Assembly (NCBI RefSeq): GCF_034190915.1
Contig: NW_026947502.1
Location: forward strand, 32,642,785 to 32,706,784
Length of the DNA: 64,000 nucleotides
Direction: 5' to 3'
Origin: Cavia porcellus
Taxonomy: Eukaryota; Chordata; Mammalia; Rodentia; Caviidae
The position numbers were made by a program, and so were the translations under genes. This document shows positions 12,064 through 23,512 of the stretch, piece by piece. Below the pieces are notes generated by a model, which was given only the letters and a program-made list of their open reading frames with translations, was not told the origin of the DNA and made no database searches. Position 1 is the stretch's first letter, and every line of letters begins with the position of its first letter.

Positions 12064-14820
12064 TAAATGCATTATTTTACTTTCTTTACAGTTAAAACTA
12101 ACATTTTACTACTTCAAATGTTTTCAACAAAACTAGGTCTATGCCATTCTCTAGTGTTCAGAGTTAGCATATAATCTTTGCTCTGTCATAGAATTTAGAA
12201 TCACATCTTCACCTCACCTTCTATGCTGACCCCCATCTTCTCAGTTTCTTCCCCACAGGAAGGAGAAGAATCCTACAAGTAAACAAGTTCTGGAGTAGAT
12301 TTTATTTTGTGAAGCCTTTAAAGAAGACATAATTTATTTACATACATGCAGAAGACTACTTGAAAAGCAGGACGACTAGCAAGAACATTTGCATGTGAGT
12401 TATGTATCATACTGCTAAGAAATACCCTGATGTGCCAGGATTATTTGAATGTTACATTCCGTGGCCACTCCTTCCTTCCCCCCTCTGATCTCCTCTGGAT
12501 TCCTCATTGACAAAACCCAACTAGCAGTCAGCAGCAGGTAAGAAAGCCTAGGCCTTGTGCCATAGAGGTTATAGCATCTGTGATCAAAGAGCAAGATAGA
12601 GAACTGGGGGATGGATCTGAGAAATGCAGAGTGTGAACAGAGCCTAATCAGGCTAAAGAACAGAAGCACATTACAAGTCATTTAGAACTCCACCACCCAG
12701 AGGTAACCTTGATCAGCACTGTGGTAGATTTCCTCAATGGCTTCTTACGATGCATTACTTTTATATAATCAAGAATATACTATATAAATTCTTTTCTTTT
12801 TTTAAGCAGTGGCAGAGATAGTAAAAGTAAAGAGTAAGGGAGATACTAACTTTGCAGAGTAAAAGCTTGGGTCAAATAAAAGAACAAAAATCAAGATAAA
12901 GGAACACCCTGGAGAAAGCAGGGTAGGTTAGGATGGGGAAAGCCACCTATAATTTCTTTCTAAAGCATAGCTAACTGTAAAGTACCTAGAGCACTAAATG
13001 AAAAACTATTTAAAGAAAAGTTTGATGATATAATTACATTTGAGTATAACTTTTCAGTACATTAAAACACACACATACGGGCACAATGACCCAAGTTGCA
13101 CATGAGAGCAAATTTTTAAGAGCAGAAAAACGTTACTTAAGTTTCTGGAATGCAAATGATCTTAGTTGTAGCTATTCTTTGGTGGACAAAGTTAAGATGT
13201 TTCCATCTACTTATTTTTCAAATCACAATATTCTGAATATGCAGAGCAGAGAAAACAAATGAGTCTTCTACGATTCAAATGAGTCTTCTACGTTCCATTT
13301 TTTTCCCATTCTAGGCATTATTCATCCCTCCACTCTTTCCAGTGGAGCTCACAATCCTGCTCAGTTCAGTAGTCATCACTTCAGTAACTCACACAAATTG
13401 GGGCCTATCTCCGTCCTTTTAATTTTCACAACCATTAGCAACAGACCTGCACTGTGCAGGATTTTAAGGGGCCATCAGTCATGATGGGTAACATGTAGAT
13501 TGTGGGGTGAAAGATATGGCACAAGAAATTAATTCTTTGGTCCCATTGGAATTGTAGAAGCAAAACTAGCTAAGAGAAAAGGGCTAACACCAGAATTTTC
13601 TAGTAAAATAATCCAACTGTACTTTTGAATTGGGATCTATGCTCCATTAAAGAAGTGCGTACCCAGAATCCTCCTTTGCTACATTCTTAAGGCTTGTGTC
13701 TCTGTCACTATTTAAGGCTTTTCTGAATCACTCCATATCTACCTATTGCCTTCACTGTGAAGACTGCAGAGTTATTTGATATCAACCTTCTCCCTTCAAA
13801 ACCTTCTAAGATTGCTTCATACCAGGTGAGGAAATCTGAAACCAACTGATTTTAATGTTCTTTGTAAGATACTGTTTTTCCCTTCATGATGCATATGCTA
13901 TAAAAATAAATTAGTCTTATAATTCAAACATTTCTCTAGATGTGTTTTACATAAAGCCCCTGTATCAGGGACCCAAATGCCATCACTGTGTTTGTAAATT
14001 CACTAAAATGACACAAAACTCAGCCTCAACTTTGCTTGTGGTTAAGATTTATTGAAGCCATGTAGTAAGGGTATGCAGGGCTCTTACGGGAAATGCCACA
14101 GTTAGTATCTGACAGGGTCAGTGGTGTATCTTTTACTCTCCACTTTCCCTCAGGGGCAGCAATGATCTAAAGATTTCCCTGGCCAGGAAAATGGTATGTT
14201 TACCTAGGAGAGCCCACTAGAGATTCAGTTCTCAAGCTTTTGTCTTTGGGGTCTGACCTATGGGCATTCGACCTGGAAAATATCAAAATTCCAGATACCT
14301 AGGTGGAAAGCAAGTGCTCAGCACAAACCATATAGTTTTTAGAAACAGTGCGGGCATGCGAGGCATCCCAGTATTTGGGGAAAGTTGTATATTCATGTAG
14401 GGATCGCCACTGGCTAAGCTGTCAGATACCAGACATAGGCCTAGTTAAGGATGACAAACCTCAGGTCCCCTGGGTCACTCTTCTCTGGACAGCCCCCTTC
14501 TAATTTACTTTGACTTAGAATACTCGGAGCCCTTTCAATCTATACTAAATGACACTTTTCTGTGATTATTTCTTCATGGCTTTTGCCTTCCCTGTGTGAG
14601 CTTCTTCCTTGAATGGCTCTCTTAACTCTTGGATACCCTAGGATAGAACACAAGGATGTTGCCTCCTTTTTTCCTCATCATTCCCCTTCACTTTTATCCC
14701 CCCTTCTTTTTGAGTCTCAAGCTCATCCATGTTACTGATTCACTGTTTTGTGGTGTCAGTTTGACTCTTTCCTGACAATATTAGGGATTCCCCCTGAATA
14801 TTGCGTTTAAAACATTTTCA
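12064..14820. other. Unassigned AT-rich intergenic DNA
   Basis: There is no gene, RNA gene or confident transposon. It includes a 20-bp tandem duplication at 13256-13295 in which the CAAATGAGTCTTCTACG core is repeated exactly. Confidence 0.6.
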
Positions 14821-14824
14821 ACTG

Positions 14825-14985
14825 CAAACCTTGGCACATGCCTGTGAGGCTGAGGCAGGAGGATCACTATGAGTTTGAGGCCAACATGGGCTTACATAGT
14901 AAGTTCAAGGCCAGTCTGTATTTTACAGTGAGACCTAGTCTCAAAAACAAAATAAAACAAAGACAAAAAGAAAAGAAAAAGATTG
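14825..14985 (+). mobile_element. B1-type SINE with internal duplication and 5' deletion
   Basis: 'ggcacatgcctgtgaggctg' lacks the usual TAATCCCAGCACT segment. The element then carries two 29-bp-period copies of GAGTTTGAGGCCAACATGGG / AAGTTCAAGGCCAGTCTG and an A-rich tail. Near-matching TGCAAAC text flanks it. Confidence 0.85.
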
Positions 14986-15864
14986 CAAACAGAGTATTTC
15001 TAGAAGTCTCATAGTTATTTTCCTTCTTCTTGTCTCTCTACTGCCGCTCCTCCTCAAACAGTGAGAGATCTATCTAAACCCATTAATTTCCAGGAGAGAG
15101 GTACAGAGGCTTCTGTCTGTTGCTACCTTTAGCATCTTGGGTGTCTGTCAACAGCCCTGTTAAATAAATTGTTGAATATATCACAGGATAGTTTCTGGCT
15201 TTATTCTTCATATCAGCTGGTTTTCACTTACTGAACATCTGTTAAATTGAAATTCATCTTATCTCAACATATACGTCCTTCCCTGACATGCTCAAAACAA
15301 CAACCAAGCGCATACAAAGACTGTGGCTACAAAGTGCTTGCATGGCTGTATGACACCCCTCCTGGCTGCTGTGGGTCCCCACTTGCTCCACATACACACT
15401 GCGCAAGCTAAGGCATGAGAGGTCAATGGAGCCAGAGCACATCCTGGGATAGCTTCCCACCATCTGCATGACTCAGCGCTGTGTCCCTGGTCTTAGGGGC
15501 AGGCTCTCTGGCACACAGCATGGGTGGTCCTGACACTTTTAACCCAATTCCTTGCCTGGCATTCATGGGTTCTAATTCACAGAAGTAGCTTTTGACTTTT
15601 TCAACATTGCCTGAGGTGTTTTCATGAGAAATTAAGGAGCATCTCATTAGAGAGCTATTAACCAAGATCATTTTAAAACTACAGTCCCAAGAAAGCTTCT
15701 AATTAAGGATGGATCACAAAGAATAAAGCACTGTAAACAGTCAAAGAAGACTAGAGCTTCTCTGAGGAGCTAGGGCAGATGTAGGAAAATTAACTACCAA
15801 GATCAGACAGCCTGTTATCAGTGCCCACTGGGTACAAGGTGGCCTAGGAATTAGAAACTTCATT

Positions 15865-15990
15865 TCTTATTCCTGAGTCTAGTATGGACTTGCTGTGAGT
15901 GACCTTGGACAAGACAGAAAGCCCTTCTGGAGCTTACTCACTGTGTTTACAAATAATAGGATTGGTCTAGAAAGTTTCCAATATGCCTCC
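15865..15990 (+). repeat. MIR SINE remnant
   Basis: 'gctgtgagtgaccttggaca' and a following 'aataataggattggtctaga' fit a decayed MIR. From 15,000 to 15,860 I see nothing identifiable. Confidence 0.5.
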
Positions 15991-16299
15991 AGCTCTAATA
16001 TTCATATTTTTTGAATGCTGTAATTGAGTGGGACGACTGTAGAAAAGAGGGATCGGCTGACCTTGGGCTGACTGATCTGTTCTAGCAGCCAAAAGAACAG
16101 AAAGAACACATAAGAATTCCCTGCATCTGGCCTCCGTGCCAGGGTGCTGTCACTTGTGTCTGACTCCAATTTCTCGTGCTCATCTCTGTCTATTAGTTTT
16201 CTTTAAAAGAAGATGATCTGGGTGCAGTTTGAGGGTCTGGTTTTACAGAGGTCTTGTCTATTTGGATCATCTTGGCCGTGCATTTGTGTGTATCTAACA

Positions 16300-18250
16300 T
16301 AACAGAAAATGGATTCCATACTTCCTCTTAAAAGAATCCCATTCTCCCTTTTATGACTGATTCATGATTCAGCCACAAGGAGTTGGACATTGCCTCATTC
16401 AGGCCATTATAACAGGATCCTTCTGTTAAGCCAAGTTGAGACAAGGACTCCAAGACACAAGTGAGTAACTTCTGATGCGTCACACTGTGCAGAGACTCCA
16501 GATCCAAAGACCTGGGCACTTCATCTGGAGCCTCCAGGTGAATTTGTGTTTCATTTGTATTCACAATTCCATATTCTCTACTGTCTAAGGGGCAGAGATA
16601 AGTCCATGCCCCTGACAAAGAGCAACCAATATATTGGTTGCTCTGATAGGCCAAACTTCTAGGTGTGAACCTCCTTAGGAAGATGGGGTGAAGATTCAAG
16701 GGTTCCTGATCTTTAACCTCCTTTGGTGGGTACCATTGACTAGTTACCTCCTTCGGAGCACTACCCTCTACTCTACTCCCCGACATCACCATGACCCCAA
16801 CCAATGTGCAAAGAACAGTTAACTAATCTAGCAAATTATGAAACAGTGACAAAACCAGTTGGTCAAGTTAATACAGAATCTGCTCTATGAGTACATATAA
16901 TCTAATTGGCTGTTGACATGCAAATGATCACAAGCTGTCCTCCTAAGTGCTTGGTGTTCCAGCTCTCCCTATTTCCAAGACAAATTTCGCATCCTTGCGC
17001 TTTGCACATTTACGCCTGCTTTAGAAAGAGATGAGAGTGGGAAGAACCAGTTCATATTGATGAGATATTGCCAAAGGATAAAATGTACACATCACAAATG
17101 ATCTTTCTCTGTTGCTTTCCCTGGCTTCCCCAATCTGAATCTCTGATGGGGTAAATCTGGAGTAGAGGCTTTACAGAAAACCTCTTGGTGCAAAGACTCC
17201 AATCCTTTGTGTAAGAGGAGGACCCTCACATCCACTCCACATGCCATGTTCCAGGGAAGGGAGAACGTTAGCTGCCGTGCCTTTTTTTGCAGGATCTCAG
17301 CCCTCTTGTACAAGTCTGGACCTACACGAGAGAAGACTGACCTTGGCCATAGCACTGAAGGAATAGAATGGAGAGAAGCCACAAATGATTCTACTGGTTG
17401 TTACAGAGAAATGATGCAAACTAGTTGAAATCAGAAAGAGAATATATTGGTTGCCAAAACTGGTTGTTGCAGTAATAGAACGGGTCTCCAAGGCCATCTT
17501 TGTCACTTGATCTTTGCCCCTCTGCTTGTCTCTATTGATTTTGTTCTCTCTTGTTCTAGGAGAATTTCTTTCCAAATGTTACTAGACTAAGAAGTGGAGT
17601 GTCTGACCTGGGCCTCATTCTTCTGGGGGCCCTATGCTTTGCGTTAAAATCCTTGAAAGTTTCAGAGATTCCTGGACTTAGTTGGCTGCAGCCATCAGTG
17701 CTTCTCAGCAGGGTACTCTAAGCCAAGGACTCAAATGGGCCGTGGTGCTCACTTCTTCCCTTTGGAGCACCTCTGGCCCTTTTCTACCTATATCAAACCA
17801 ACTAGATGCTCTAACGAACTCCAGTACTCACATTCATGGGGTTACCCTGGGGCTAGGGCCCCAAACTCCAGAGTCAGGAAGATGTCCTGGTGAATAGAAG
17901 CATGCTAGTTCCTTTACAGAATCTCATGAAACTGGCCATCGGGATGGTGCTGCCATATCCAACTGTCATTTTCTCCTGTTGGCGTTCTCATTGTGAACAC
18001 TGGAGGGGGAACGGGTGGCCGCAGGCATCCTTTGTCCCGTGTGCTCCCTGCAGCTGTGCCAACTACTGCCTGGCTCTGTATGTTAGGATCTGTGCTCCAG
18101 GGTGTGCCTGTCTCCTCCAAGGGATTCCAGATCATTGCCACATTCGGCCAGCAGCCCATTCCAACTGACGTCCTCTCACACTTATGATTGATGTCCTGGC
18201 TTCGTGCCCTTCTGGGCTGGTGTAATTCATTCCAGATGAATAACAGAGAT
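16300..18250. other. Unassigned intergenic block with open minus-strand frames and a 26-bp palindrome
   Basis: Minus-strand frames of 158 codons (16328-16804), 96 codons (17092-17382) and 81 codons (17914-18159) are open here, in different frames. None shows a domain I recognise, and frames this long occur elsewhere in the window by chance. A remnant of an endogenous retroviral internal region is possible but not supported by a named motif. The palindrome at 16619-16644 lies inside. Confidence 0.25.
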
Positions 18251-18906
18251 TCTTCGTGTGGACCTAGGTAATGATCACGTGCTGGTCCCTGCCTATCTCC
18301 CTCACATGGGTGAGACCCCCACCATCAGTGTCTGTCTACATTTTCATTTACTTCTCCTAAATTCACAACACAGCCAAGGCCAAAGGGTTCAGTTTTAAGA
18401 AGATGCTATTTGAAGAAACAGTCCATCTTCCAAGAGTAATTTCAAAATAACACAAATGTTTTATTTTTACTGTTTGAGAGTTAAGGAAGGGGTCTAAGTA
18501 TATGATCCACAGAAATTCTGTACGTTTACCTAATATTTCACAACTGTCCTGGCCCAGATCTCTTCAGAATTCTTATCTTTGCCAAAACTCTTCCTAGACC
18601 TACAGCCTTCATGGCTTTTCTTCCATATTTTCACTCTTCCCTCCCAGTAATTTATTATCTGTATTTATGCCATCCAATATAGTAGCCACTAGAGATGTGT
18701 GACTGTTAAGGAATCAAAGTGTGGCTTGTCTGAAATGAGATGATTTTTAAAGACTTTGTATGGAAAAAAAGGTGTGGAATACCTGACTAATAACTTTTAT
18801 TGATTATATGTTGAAATGATAATGTTTTAAATGTGTCAGACTTAATTAAATAATTTTGTTAATTTTTCACTTTGTCTATAAGGCTACTATAAGATTTAGA
18901 ATTACC

Positions 18907-18993
18907 CTGCTGGGGATGTAGCTCAGTGGTAGAGGGCTTGCTTAGCATATGTAAGGCCTTGGGTTTAATTCTAGCAACACACACACACAGAGT
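18907..18993 (+). mobile_element. ID-family SINE with near-perfect target duplication
   Basis: 'gctggggatgtagctcagtg' A box, 'ttgggtttaattctagcaac' B-box region and an ACACACACAC-type tail. The flanks ATTTAGAATTACC (18894-18906) and ATTTAAAATTACC (18994-19006) differ at one base. Confidence 0.92.
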
Positions 18994-19006
18994 ATTTAAA
19001 ATTACC

Positions 19007-21400
19007 AATGTATCTCGAGAGAATGATGCTTTCTAGAATTTTCTAGAAGTTTCCTCCCTTCTCTGTGATCTTTCCTCTGAGCCTCTATATCTTGATCCAA
19101 AACAACAGAAGTCCCCATTAGTGGTCTGGCAGAAACAAATCCCTTCAGGTGGAGATGGCAAGAAGCCCTAGACACAATAGGTTTAGTATCATCACACATA
19201 TGTTAAAGAGCATCTGATTTAAGATAGGCATTTTAGGAAATAACCTACTTTACTGACCACTGAAATTGCTGTCATAGAATTTTACCACACAGAAAATAGT
19301 AAATGGAGGAAAAAGGGTAAATCTCCTCCCGCCCCAGACTCTTCACGCTTCACACTTCATTCTCAAGTTCGTTTCAGAAATGAGGAAGCTTCTCTCTGAT
19401 GTCTGTTCTTTCCGGGCTCTACTGAGTTCCATACTTTTAACTAAATGGCAAGCAATGTTTTTTAAGAAGTTAACTTTCTTCACTTGGATAAATGTCTAGT
19501 TCCCATCGTCACCAGCGATTTAGGATTCTGCCATTTTTCTCCACTCCAGAGAAGCTGGCCTGAGCATGAAAGCAGCACCGCCGTGACTCACTCGTCCCAG
19601 AAATGTGTCTGGGTATTTGAGAACACAGCCTGACCAAAGAGTTCTGAGAGGAGATACAAGGTAGCAGGGAATACAATCAGAGCATTAGTTCTACCTTGGG
19701 AGTATTTCTTATCTGATAATCTCTTAAATCTTTTGAGTGGGACTGAAAAGTAGCATACCTAACAGTGAACAGGAAACCTTCCAGTGTCTGAGTGTTCGCA
19801 TCTGTGAAAGAATGAAACGTGGACTGAAAGGATGCATTTGAAGCAAATCATGGATAATGAACAAAAAGAGGATCGTGTAATTACTCTCCAAGTTAGTAAG
19901 ACAGCAGTTTACTCCGGGTGACTGAAGTCAAAGCTTTAAAACCTGACTGCTAATAAGAGGCCTGTAGTTTTGAGAATCAGAAAATGAACTAAATTCTAAA
20001 ATCTCTGAGGAAGTTGGGTGAGGGGAGGGAAGATTCTCAGATAATAATCTTTTCTGCACACAGTGCTGAAGGTTTGTCTTTGCACATGAATGGCACACAT
20101 AGACAATTTTTATTCATTCATATTTGCTCCAGTTTTATAAAGTAATATTTCAGTTGATTGCTTATTCGTGTTTTTTGAGGAAGAGGAAGTATAATATTGC
20201 ATAACTAAATGGAATCTCAAGAACTAACGCTGATATTTGGCAAGCCATTTCCTCTTACTATGTCTAATCATGCTTTTCTCAATAAGCCTCAAAACTGCAG
20301 CTCTCATCAGAAATTTGGAAATCAAAATATAAATTTTAATTTCAAGATGGCATTTTCTGAAATTTTTTTGTAACAAGTTTCAGTGAAAGATGTAGCTATT
20401 TTACTACTGAAGAGTTGAATGTACAGTTCTATACAAATATGACTTTTTTGGTGTCTGAGCCAGAAAACGGCAGTTCTTATCCCCTCTAGGCTAAAGCTCT
20501 TTCATGAGAGTGAGGCCTTGGGGTGGACTGGAAGTCTTATGATGTGGTGGAAACATTTGTTAGACACAGGCACTTAGCAAAAATTAGAAGGGACGACCAG
20601 GTTTTCTGGCTCTGGTTGAGGCCAGCTATAACCGGCACAGAATCCCAGGGTAGCAGCAGCCTTCAGAAGGGTCTGCACGGCACCCTCTCCAGGGTTTGGT
20701 TTCAGCCAAGTGTAATATGTGGCTGCAGGTTCTTAAAGATCTCTGTGGGATGCTTTCTGCAGCTTCTGCAGCCCTTCCAAGATTAACACAGGGGCTGGGG
20801 TTCTCAATGTGTAATACAAACTCGCCCTGCTGGGTCCCAGAGCCCCGTGGGGTGCTGGCCTTAGCACTGAACGCCTAGGTGAGACTGAGACTGACTCATT
20901 TCTGTCTGAGTTAAAGATCTGTTCTCTTAGGTTATGTGTATGAGAGAAGTGATACTTTGTAACATTTCTCTTGAGACCTGTGGTTTGAGGCCAAGAAGAT
21001 AATACTGGAAAAGAAATCTGGCTCTTTAATAATTCCTGCCATACACCTCAACCCTGTCGGTACAAATTCTGATCTCAGAGAGCTGAACCTTGAATGTTGC
21101 CCATACTGGGCTGAGGAAACCTTGTCTGAATCTTGGGCTGACAGAGCCATGTTAGCAATGGGTGTCTAGGGAGGAGCAGGAGCAGGAATGAAAGTGACAA
21201 AAGCCACCAGCAACCTTGCTGACAGCACCTGGATATGGTGATGGTGAGGAGAAGCCTCTTTTCCGCGTGCCACTGCTTCCTGACATTAAATGTCTGTACC
21301 ACTGCCTGCTTTGTTGGTTAGCTGTTTTTTGTTTTGGGTGTTCCCTTTTAAATACAAGTGAGTGGATCCAGGGCCTTTGTGTCTCGAGACCTTTTCTGTT
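19007..21400. other. Intergenic DNA, nothing identified
   Basis: It has mixed composition, no transposon recognised by eye and no convincing frame. The 87-codon frame at 20523 and similar ones have no known domain. Confidence 0.6.
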
Positions 21401-21402
21401 TT

Positions 21403-21498
21403 GTTTTTTTTTTTTAATAGGGGCTCTCAAACTTGTGATCTTCCTGCCTCAGCCTCCTAGAGTGTTAGGATTCCAGGTATGCCCCACCACATCTAGCT
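21403..21498 (-). mobile_element. B1-type SINE, minus strand, truncated
   Basis: A T-rich left edge (the A tail) precedes 'cttcctgcctcagcctccta', 'gttaggattccaggtatgcc' and 'ccaccacatctagct', the reverse complement of the B1 5' half. Confidence 0.88.
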
Positions 21499-21499
21499 C

Positions 21500-22560
21500 T
21501 ACTGCCTGAATTTTATAAAGGCAAATTACTAAATGATTTTCATAGCATGAAGGGAAAGCAGAGGTGGACTCCAAGCCCTAATTCATGTCTTTGCATTAAA
21601 AGGATATTCATCATGGACTTGAACTGAGGCCAGGCACAGCCTGTAATTGGAGAATATCCCCTTGGAAGTCTGGTGGCCAGTTTCTGCCGCCTGTGGTAAT
21701 AAACCCATCTTGTCCTGCCAAAGGGTAAGGGTATTATTTAGAAGGGAAAGGACCCACATTTAAAGTTCTGCATTAACATTGCTACAAATGACAGAAAACT
21801 TTCTTTCTAGGCAATTTTTATATTTCAGAGAACAAAGCAGCTTGTCCAGTACTGGCTTTATCCACTCCCTGTAGAGTAGTTATTTTAAAAGAGCTTTTAG
21901 TGAAATGAATTGGCATACCCCAAACCTCACAGTGGTGGCAGCATGGTCTGCAGAATGTCAAGGGTTGTCAGGTCCTGCCTGCCTTTCAAAGGTTTCCCAG
22001 CAGCCCGTCCTCTGCCTGAGGAGGAGCAGACCAGGGAGGGAGTGTAGCATGGGCAGCTCTTGCATGCCCAGCCAAGCGTGAGCCCTTCCAGATGCACAAG
22101 GATAAGAAGCACCTCAGTCTGTTCCCACAGTCTAATGGGACAGGGTGGGGGAGTGGGGAGAAGGCACATAGCACGAATCCTCCATGGAAAGTCTAAAGGA
22201 CCATGAGAATACACCATGGGGAGATCACAGACAAGTGAGAAGATCAGGTAAAGAAGTATCCTAAGAAGAGTCTTAAGAGATGAGCAGAGTTTGAGCAAGA
22301 ACTAGGGAAGGCAAAAGATAAAGAGTGGGCATGTGGAAAACTTTGAGATATGTCTGGGGAAAAGTGAGGCATCCAGATAGGTTGGAAAGTAGGGCGGTGT
22401 TTAGGAAAACGTCTAAAAAAGAACTGACAACCATATTGTGGAGAGTCTTGCTTTGGGTGAGAAAAGACAGAAGTCCGCTGAGGTGGCTCAGATGAGAAGA
22501 GAGGAGCACACAGCAGGTGTTGGAGACAGGAAGGCATGGGGGTTCCAAGGGAGACGGTCT
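21500..22560. other. Intergenic DNA, nothing identified
   Basis: Open minus-strand frames of 110-123 codons here overlap each other and show no domain. I treat them as chance. Confidence 0.5.
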
Positions 22561-22566
22561 GTATCT

Positions 22567-23128
22567 TGGTTCTCAACCTTAGCTACATAGTGTAATCACC
22601 TGGGCAATTTAGAAATGAGTGACACTTGCAGAAAGTGAGATGCTGCATACTCTCACTTACAAGTGGACATTAAAAATGGATCTCATAGAATATGATAGTA
22701 GTTTCCAGAAGCTGGAAAGAAAGGGGATGTGAAGAGAAGATGGATAACAGGTGCAGGGTTGTAGCTAATGGGAGAAATAACTTCTAATGTTAGCATAGTG
22801 GAGTAACTATGGTTGATAACAACTAACTGTGTATCTCAAAATATCTAGTAATCTTGAATGTTTCCAACACAAAGAAGTGGTTAATTTGAAGTTATGGGTA
22901 AACCAGTTAATCTGATCTGGTCATTACACACTGTGTACTTGTACTGAAATACCATGTTGCACCCTTGAAATATGCACAATCATGTCAATTACTATATATA
23001 AAAACTAATGATTCCTAGAATACATGACGAGATTCTGGCTTTCTGGTTTAGTTGGGCGAGGGTCTGGCCCAGGGCTTCAGGATTTTTTAAAGTTCCATGT
23101 GAGCAGTGTTTCTAAGATGCAGGCCAGG
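22567..23128 (+). mobile_element. MER5A-like hAT (Charlie) DNA transposon, split by an L1
   Basis: The left fragment (22567-22616) reads 'tggttctcaaccttagctac', then 'gtgtaatcacctgggcaatt'. The right fragment (23001-23128) reads 'gagattctggctttctggtt', 'ctggcccagggcttcaggat' and continues to the other terminus. Together they form a non-autonomous MER5A-type element. The intervening 384 bp is an L1 3' end. Confidence 0.8.
22617..23000 (+). mobile_element. LINE-1 3' end inserted within MER5A
   Basis: It contains the mammalian L1 3' UTR series: 'gctgcatactctcacttaca', 'atctcatagaatatgatagt', 'atctagtaatcttgaatgtt', 'tccaacacaaagaagtggtt' and 'gaaatatgcacaatcatgtc'. It is 5'-truncated and non-coding. 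It fits an older L1MA/L1MB-type subfamily. Confidence 0.85.
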
Positions 23129-23176
23129 TTGTAAGCTAGCAGTTTGCAGCTGGTTCTGAGTCTGTGAAGTAGGCCT

Positions 23177-23512
23177 TGTGATGTTGAATCGTGATCATCA
23201 ACCTAACTAGCTTGAGAAATGCCTCAAGAAATTAGTAAAGCACACCTCCAGTCATATCTATGTGGCTCATGGAGACAGGGCCATGGAGACAATAGCTAGT
23301 CCCTGACCCCTTCTCTCCTGCTCTTACCTGCTCCCTGTTTCCTGGCTGCCCTGAAGCAACCAGCTTCCCACCATCATGCCTTTCCGCCATGTTTCTGCCT
23401 CAGAGACAGATGACTGAGAACCAGAGTTTCTGAAAATGTGAACCAAAATAAACCTTTCCTCCTTTATTAGTAAGAATCAATTATTTTGTTAGCAGAAAAG
23501 CTGACTAATACA
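23177..23512 (+). mobile_element. ERVL/MaLR-type solo LTR
   Basis: It begins TGTGATGTTGAATCG and ends GCTGACTAATACA, so the TG...CA ends are visible. It has 'ccaaaataaacctttcctcc' as a polyadenylation-signal region and 'ttattttgttagcagaaaag' at the 3' end. At 336 bp it is a plausible near-complete LTR. Confidence 0.7.

Noticed and set aside
16328..16804. 158-codon minus-strand frame as a possible retroviral or novel gene
   Set aside because: I see no retroviral protease, polymerase or envelope motif, and frames of similar length arise by chance elsewhere in the window.
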